From: an uncultured Mediterraneibacter sp.
Lineage (GTDB): Bacteria > Bacillota > Clostridia > Lachnospirales > Lachnospiraceae
DNA length: 64,000 nt
Assembly (NCBI GenBank): GCA_944381935.1
Contig: CALWMN010000005.1
Coordinates: 1 to 64,000 of the forward strand
Direction of reading: 5' to 3'
Notes under the pieces: model-generated
Told to the model about the DNA's origin: nothing
What the model saw: only the letters and a program-made list of their open reading frames with translations
The model's database searches: none
Program-made: the position numbers and the translations under genes
Shown: piece after piece, positions 61,721-64,000 of the stretch
How the letters are laid out: the number at the start of each line of letters is the position of its first letter
How positions within the stretch are numbered: the first letter of the stretch is position 1

Positions 61721-63313
61721 TCATGAACGTCCGAACTCTGAAAGTATGAGTCCCTCATTTCTCTCCAGTGTCATCCGTATGCTCCACTCATGGGTGAACA
61801 GAAGAAGCGGACGGTCTTTTAAGTCCTTGATCTTTTTCATGTCTGACGTCCCTGCAAGACGGTCCATGTCGATGTCCTCATTCTCAATCCAGCGGATATA
61901 TTCGTAAGGTAGGTTTTCCAGTATGATCTCCACATTGTACTCATTTTTCAGCCGGTATTTCAGGACATCAAACTGAAGCACGCCCACCACGCCGACAACG
62001 ATCTCTTCCATGCCGGTATTGTATTCCTGGAAAATCTGGATTGCCCCTTCCTGGGCAATCTGGTTGATCCCCTTTACGAACTGCTTGCGTTTCATCGTAT
62101 CCACCTGGCGCACCCTGGCAAAATGCTCCGGCGCAAACGTCGGGATCCCCTCGTAGGCGAACTTCTCCTTTGATGCCGTCAGCGTATCCCCAATGGAGAA
62201 GATACCCGGGTCAAAGACACCGATAATGTCCCCGCCGTAAGCCCTGGTGATCATCTTCCTCTCGCTCGCCATCATCTGCTGGGGCTGGGAAAGCCTCACC
62301 TGCTTTCCTCCCTGGACGTGATATACCTCCATTCCCGCCTCAAATTCACCGGAACAGATCCTCATAAAGGCGATCCTGTCCCGGTGTGCTTTATTCATAT
62401 TTGCCTGTATTTTGAACACAAAAGCGGAAAAATCCTTCTCCGTCATCGGGTCGATCTCTCCGTGGTCTGACATGCGGGGAAGGGGGGATGTCGTCATTTT
62501 CAGGAAATGCTCCAGAAATGTCTGGACTCCGAAATTGGTCAGCGCAGAACCGAAAAACACGGGGGAGAGTTCCCCTTTGTCCACAAGCGCCTGGTCAAAT
62601 TCTGCCGACGCGCCGTCAAGGAGCTCGATTTCATCTGCCAGGGCGATCTTTGCCTCGGTACCGACCAGCCAGTCAATCTCCGGATTGTTGGCCGCGACTT
62701 TTTTTACTTCCCCGACAGAAGTCCCCTTCTTCGTGTCGGAGAACAGTTCAACTTCCCTTTTCTCCCTGTCGTAAACACCCTTGAACTCTTTCCCTGAACC
62801 GATGGGCCAGTTCACCGGGCAGGTCGGGATGCCCAGTTCTTTCTCTATATCATCCAGAAGGTCAAAGGTGTCCTTCGCATCACGGTCCATCTTATTGATA
62901 AAGGTAAAAATCGGGATATGGCGCATGGCGCAGACTTTAAAAAGTTTTCTTGTCTGAGCCTCCACTCCCTTTGACGCGTCAATCACCATGACTGCCGAAT
63001 CCGCTGCCATCAGCGTACGGTATGTGTCTTCCGAGAAATCCTGATGTCCCGGCGTATCCAATATATTGATGCAGTACCCTTCATAATTGAACTGCAGAAC
63101 GGAAGACGTGACAGAGATTCCTCTCTCCTTCTCAATCTCCATCCAGTCAGAAACGGCATGCTTTGCCGTCGCTTTTCCTTTGACAGATCCTGCCTGGTTG
63201 ATCGCTCCTCCATACAGCAGAAACTTTTCCGTCAGTGTCGTCTTTCCGGCATCGGGATGCGAAATGATCGCAAATGTCCTTCTTTTTCTGATCTCATTTG
63301 TAATATCTGACAT
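61721..63313 (-). CDS. prfC: peptide chain release factor 3
   Basis: 530-residue GTPase that recycles RF1/RF2 after termination. G1 SHPDAGKTTL, switch region GISVTSSVLQF, G3 DTPGHQDFSEDTYR, G4 NKMDRDA; then domains 2 and 3 (to 530) with GVVGVLQFDVLKYRLKNEYNVE typical of RF3 rather than EF-G or TetM. AGGAGAGAG precedes the start; 13 bp after cysK. Confidence 0.96.
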   Translation of the reverse strand: MSDITNEIRKRRTFAIISHPDAGKTTLTEKFLLYGGAINQAGSVKGKATAKHAVSDWMEIEKERGISVTSSVLQFNYEGYCINILDTPGHQDFSEDTYRTLMAADSAVMVIDASKGVEAQTRKLFKVCAMRHIPIFTFINKMDRDAKDTFDLLDDIEKELGIPTCPVNWPIGSGKEFKGVYDREKREVELFSDTKKGTSVGEVKKVAANNPEIDWLVGTEAKIALADEIELLDGASAEFDQALVDKGELSPVFFGSALTNFGVQTFLEHFLKMTTSPLPRMSDHGEIDPMTEKDFSAFVFKIQANMNKAHRDRIAFMRICSGEFEAGMEVYHVQGGKQVRLSQPQQMMASERKMITRAYGGDIIGVFDPGIFSIGDTLTASKEKFAYEGIPTFAPEHFARVRQVDTMKRKQFVKGINQIAQEGAIQIFQEYNTGMEEIVVGVVGVLQFDVLKYRLKNEYNVEIILENLPYEYIRWIENEDIDMDRLAGTSDMKKIKDLKDRPLLLFTHEWSIRMTLERNEGLILSEFGRS

Positions 63314-63326
63314 ACTCTCTCTCCTG

Positions 63327-64000
63327 CTAATCCTGATCTTCTAAGGTATCCTGATCCTCAAAAAGAGGCGTGGAAAAATAGCGCTCTGCCGTATCCGGAA
63401 GCACTGTGACTACCGTTTTTCCTTTTCCCAGCTTTTTTGCCAGCTTCAGCGCCGCAACCACATTCGTCCCCGATGAGATTCCGCACATGATCCCCTCCCT
63501 GGACGCCAGTTCACGGGAAGTGCGAATCGCTTCCTCGTCCGTAACAATACAGATATCCGTATAGATCCCGGTATTCAGGATCGCCGGTATTACGCCGTCT
63601 CCGATCCCCATCTGCACGTGAGTGCCAATCGAGCCGCCTGAAAGAATTGCAGCATGTTCCGGCTCTACTGCCCAGATCTCAATATCTGGATTCCTCTCCC
63701 TGAGCACTTCCCCGATCCCCGTGATCGTACCGCCGGTCCCGATTCCCGAGCAGAAACCGTCGATCTGGCAGCCCGCCTGCTCCAGGATCTCAACTGCCGT
63801 ACATTCTCTGTGAACTGCCGGGTTGGCAGGGTTTTCAAACTGCTGTGGCACAAAGACTCTGGGGTCTTCTTCTGCCATGCGAAGCGCTGTAGCAAGACAT
63901 TCCTCAATGCATGCGCCGATGTTCCCGTCATCGTGGATAAGGATCACCTCTGCCCCATAGTGCTTTACCAGCTTCCGCCGTTCCTCGCTGACAGAATCCG
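63327..64000 (-). CDS. cysK: cysteine synthase A, 5' end off the window
   Basis: C-terminal 224 residues of a PLP enzyme that makes cysteine from O-acetylserine and sulfide. Frame is open through the right edge; the first residues here read DSVSEERRKLVKHYGAEVIL. Signature blocks: FENPANPAVHRECTAVEI, the phosphate-binding loop GIGTGGTITGIGEVLRE, and GIMCGISSGTNVVAALKLA near the C-terminus. The lysine that binds PLP lies outside the window. The ending (FEDQDTLEDQD) is acidic and slightly longer than usual. Confidence 0.95.
   Translation of the reverse strand, partial: DSVSEERRKLVKHYGAEVILIHDDGNIGACIEECLATALRMAEEDPRVFVPQQFENPANPAVHRECTAVEILEQAGCQIDGFCSGIGTGGTITGIGEVLRERNPDIEIWAVEPEHAAILSGGSIGTHVQMGIGDGVIPAILNTGIYTDICIVTDEEAIRTSRELASREGIMCGISSGTNVVAALKLAKKLGKGKTVVTVLPDTAERYFSTPLFEDQDTLEDQD

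Overview
The window looks like a stretch of chromosome from a spore-forming, Gram-positive anaerobe of the Clostridia, most likely Lachnospiraceae. The reasons are spo0A next to spoIVB and recN, a sodium-pumping decarboxylase operon, an NADP-type glutamate dehydrogenase, strong AGGAGG-type ribosome binding sites, sigma-A-like promoters, and base composition near 50% G+C. Almost every gene lies on the minus strand. The exceptions are a J-domain gene (18084-18806) and the remains of an ABC transporter near 23.9 kb. I saw no rRNA, tRNA or CRISPR array.

1-18 kb (core). The left edge cuts ispH, which lies downstream of cmk, a BaiN-like flavoprotein, an RpiR-type regulator and an aminopeptidase P. 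Next come a five-gene biotin/Na+ decarboxylase operon (5.5-10.7 kb, with its own promoter), a 2-isopropylmalate synthase carrying a C-terminal AraC-type DNA-binding domain, two S11 D,D-carboxypeptidases, scpA-scpB and a metallophosphoesterase.

18-24.2 kb (accessory). A J-domain gene runs tail-to-tail into a low-molecular-weight phosphatase gene. A 3.0-kb AT-rich segment has entered the 5' end of the phosphatase gene. It encodes a P-loop ATPase and a DUF1016/YhcG-type PDDEXK nuclease and is bracketed by identical 29-bp repeats. Upstream lie a Fic protein with a 4-bp-overlapping 63-codon partner, then about 730 bp holding only a broken ABC transporter and mini-ORFs.

24-42 kb. sbcD-sbcC follow a TraX-family gene and an MFS transporter. 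Then come a two-gene ABC-2 exporter and two P-type ATPases flanking ftsH. The upstream ATPase has a yybP-ykoY-type (Mn2+) riboswitch with a terminator. gdhA and rpsU each have a recognisable promoter and terminator.

42-64 kb (core). alaS is followed by a cobalamin methionine synthase set (metF, a free-standing reactivation domain, metH), glgA, and the classic run asp23 / nusB-xseA-xseB-ispA-dxs-tlyA-nadK-argR-recN / spoIVB / spo0A. spo0A has two exact 0A boxes upstream. prfC and a right-edge partial cysK close the window.

The parts most worth attention are the repeat-bracketed ATPase/nuclease cassette and its duplicated palindrome, the LeuA-AraC fusion, the Mn-type riboswitch, and several promoters built into inverted repeats (alaS, the MFS operon).
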